From the NCBI GenBank assembly GCA_002401495.1, contig NVTG01000006.1, positions 1 through 7,275 on the forward strand: a stretch of 7,275 nucleotides of DNA, written 5' to 3'. Below are positions 5,948-7,275 of this stretch, piece by piece. The position numbers and the translations under genes were made by a program. The DNA comes from Candidatus Kaiserbacteria bacterium. GTDB lineage: Bacteria > Patescibacteria > Paceibacteria > UBA9973 > UBA2100. The notes below the pieces were generated by a model. That model was not told the origin of the DNA. It did no database searches and saw only the letters and a list, made by a program, of their open reading frames with translations. Each line of letters opens with the position of its first letter. Positions within the stretch are counted from its first letter, which is position 1.

Positions 5948-7275
5948 TTATATTCTCTCCTTTATTATTTCTTTCAATTTTGCAGGGTTAGCGGACCCTT
6001 TGCTAGCCTTCATTCCCTGTCCTACGAGGTATTGTAAGGCCTGTTCTTTACCTGATCGAAACTCACTTACAGCGTCTGTATTCTCTGAAAGCACTGTGTC
6101 GACTATGGCAATAAGTGCAGCTTCATCATTCTGCTGTAATAGCCCTGTATCGGTTGCAAGGGACCTAACATCTACATCGAGTACTGAATCCTCTACAACC
6201 TTCTCCATGAGCTCCACAGCTCCATTTGAGGACACCTCTCCGTCGTGGACAAGGTCAATTACTTGAGCAAAGGTAGTCGGGCTAATTCTTTCGGTGATAT
6301 GACCCTCAGGATTCTTCATTGCAACTAGATTATTCAAAATATAATTGGAAGCAAGCTTGGCTTTTTCTTTTGATCCTTCTAAGTTTTGAATAACCTCTTC
6401 AAAAAACTCGCTTAGTTTTTTATCAGATACATAGACCTCTATTGCTTCGCTCTTTAAGTCATAAGCATCCGCTAGTCGAGACCTCTTTTCATCAGGTAAC
6501 TCAGGAAGACTTTCCCGTAAATTCTCAACATTAAATTCTTCTATTTCTCCTAGCTTTAGTTTGGGCAAGTCTGGTTCTGGGAAGAACCTATAGTCTGCAG
6601 CCTCCTCCTTCATCCTCTGGCTAAATGTTATTTCCTTATTCTCATCCCATCCCCTAGTTTCCTGTACAACCCTCTCTCCACTATCAAGTAGCTCACTCTG
6701 TCTTTGTATTTCAAATTCAATAGATTTCTCTACAGCTTTAAAGGAGTTTAGGTTCTTTATCTCCACCTTAGTCCCTAGTTCAGCCCCCTTTTCAGCAATG
6801 GATATATTTACTTCCACTCTCATTTCTCCCTTCTCCATGTTTGCATTAGACGCCTCAAGGGTTTTCAGTAGTAGTCTTAGTTCTCTTCCAAAGTTCCCAG
6901 CCTCTTCAGCTGAGTGCATCACAGGCTCTGTAACTAATTCCATCAATGGAACTCCTGCCCTATTAAAATCAACAAGACTACTTCCAGACTCAGACGTGTG
7001 AGACGATCGTGCGGTATCTTCTTCAAGGTGAATCCTAGTTAGTTCAACTCCTCTTAATTCTCCGCCTGAAACAAGCGGGAACTCAAACTGACTAAGCTGA
7101 TACGCCTTTGGTATATCCGGATAGAAATAGTTTTTCCGATCAAACTCTGAGTAGTCTGCTAACCTACCTCCCATTGCAGTTCCAACACGAAGAACCTGAT
7201 GAACTGCTTCCTTATTTATTGTAGGCAAAACTCCTGGGTGTGCCATACATACAGGACATATGTTTACGTTAGGAT
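5948..7275 (-). CDS. gatB: Aspartyl/glutamyl-tRNA amidotransferase subunit B (5' end cut by window edge)
   Basis: GatB is the subunit of the GatCAB complex that binds the mischarged tRNA and phosphorylates the Asp or Glu on Asp-tRNA(Asn)/Glu-tRNA(Gln) before amidation in the cytoplasm. It replaces a missing asparaginyl- or glutaminyl-tRNA synthetase. The frame continues upstream of the Met at 7246 to the window edge: bases 7273-7247 read PNVNICPVC, matching the family's N-terminal CPVC region. That Met is therefore internal, and about 35-40 N-terminal residues are missing. Counting from that Met: FDRKNYFYPDIPKAYQ (35-50), GVELTRIHLEEDT (66-78), DFNRAGVPLMELVTEP (93-108), MRVEVNISI (132-140), GTKVEIKNLNSF (148-159) and DYRFFPEPDLP (218-228) are all family hallmarks. 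The helical and YqeY-like tail domains follow and end in the usual LKEIIKERI. 'MRVEVNISIAEKG' replaces the commoner MR.DVN.S.R form, a mild variation. No gatA or gatC lies in the window. Confidence 0.97.
   Translation of the reverse strand, partial: PNVNICPVCMAHPGVLPTINKEAVHQVLRVGTAMGGRLADYSEFDRKNYFYPDIPKAYQLSQFEFPLVSGGELRGVELTRIHLEEDTARSSHTSESGSSLVDFNRAGVPLMELVTEPVMHSAEEAGNFGRELRLLLKTLEASNANMEKGEMRVEVNISIAEKGAELGTKVEIKNLNSFKAVEKSIEFEIQRQSELLDSGERVVQETRGWDENKEITFSQRMKEEAADYRFFPEPDLPKLKLGEIEEFNVENLRESLPELPDEKRSRLADAYDLKSEAIEVYVSDKKLSEFFEEVIQNLEGSKEKAKLASNYILNNLVAMKNPEGHITERISPTTFAQVIDLVHDGEVSSNGAVELMEKVVEDSVLDVDVRSLATDTGLLQQNDEAALIAIVDTVLSENTDAVSEFRSGKEQALQYLVGQGMKASKGSANPAKLKEIIKERI

Noticed and set aside
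5805..6266. A 153-codon plus-strand open frame opposite the 3' end of gatB
   Set aside because: It is antisense to well-conserved gatB and runs through the gatB terminator; Ser/Thr-rich low-complexity translation is typical of a shadow frame.
7244..7246. ATG at 7246 as the start of gatB
   Set aside because: The frame stays open upstream to the window edge and reads PNVNICPVC, matching the conserved N-terminal region of the family, so this Met is internal.

Overview
The window looks like chromosomal DNA of a Candidate Phyla Radiation bacterium (Patescibacteria), probably of the Paceibacteria/Parcubacteria group. The base composition is AT-leaning. Two proteins carry small helix-turn-helix domains of the 'AAELTGYTQDYIGQMARSGE' kind. 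I associate these, and long fibre proteins with phage-tail-like modules, with that phylum; this is from memory and not from a search. Translation with the standard bacterial code gives clean frames with no in-frame UGA, so UGA recoding is not indicated. All real genes are on the minus strand, so in transcription order the window reads from high to low coordinates.

Layout in transcription order. (1) 7275-5948: gatB, the B subunit of the Asp-tRNA(Asn)/Glu-tRNA(Gln) amidotransferase, cut at its 5' end by the window edge and closed by a good intrinsic terminator (5907-5933). (2) 5802-4756: an intact 348-residue protein with two N-terminal DNA-binding-like domains, a charged linker, one transmembrane helix and a short C-terminal tail. 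It may be read from a leaderless promoter. (3) 4755-3774: about 1 kb with no intact gene. It holds two decayed tandem copies of the 3' half and 3' flank of gene 2. (4) 3773-3741: a perfect 15-bp-arm inverted repeat just upstream of the next gene. (5) 3717-1: the first 1239 residues of a very large surface protein that starts at GTG and runs off the window. It has the same architecture as gene 2 (one N-terminal helix-turn-helix domain, linker, one transmembrane helix), followed by a coiled-coil stretch and more than 800 residues of phage-tail-fibre-like modules, including a 322-residue-period repeat.

How the parts fit. gatB is a housekeeping gene ended by its own terminator and is probably unrelated to the rest. 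The other two genes are paralogous at their N-termini and form one locus that has grown by tandem duplication and decay. Each appears to place a DNA-binding-like domain in the cytoplasm, anchored to the membrane, with the rest of the chain outside. The notable feature is a DNA-binding-type domain on the cytoplasmic end of a giant surface fibre, next to a short two-domain relative and a palindrome that could be an operator. Whether these domains bind DNA, and whether they bind that palindrome, cannot be decided from sequence alone.
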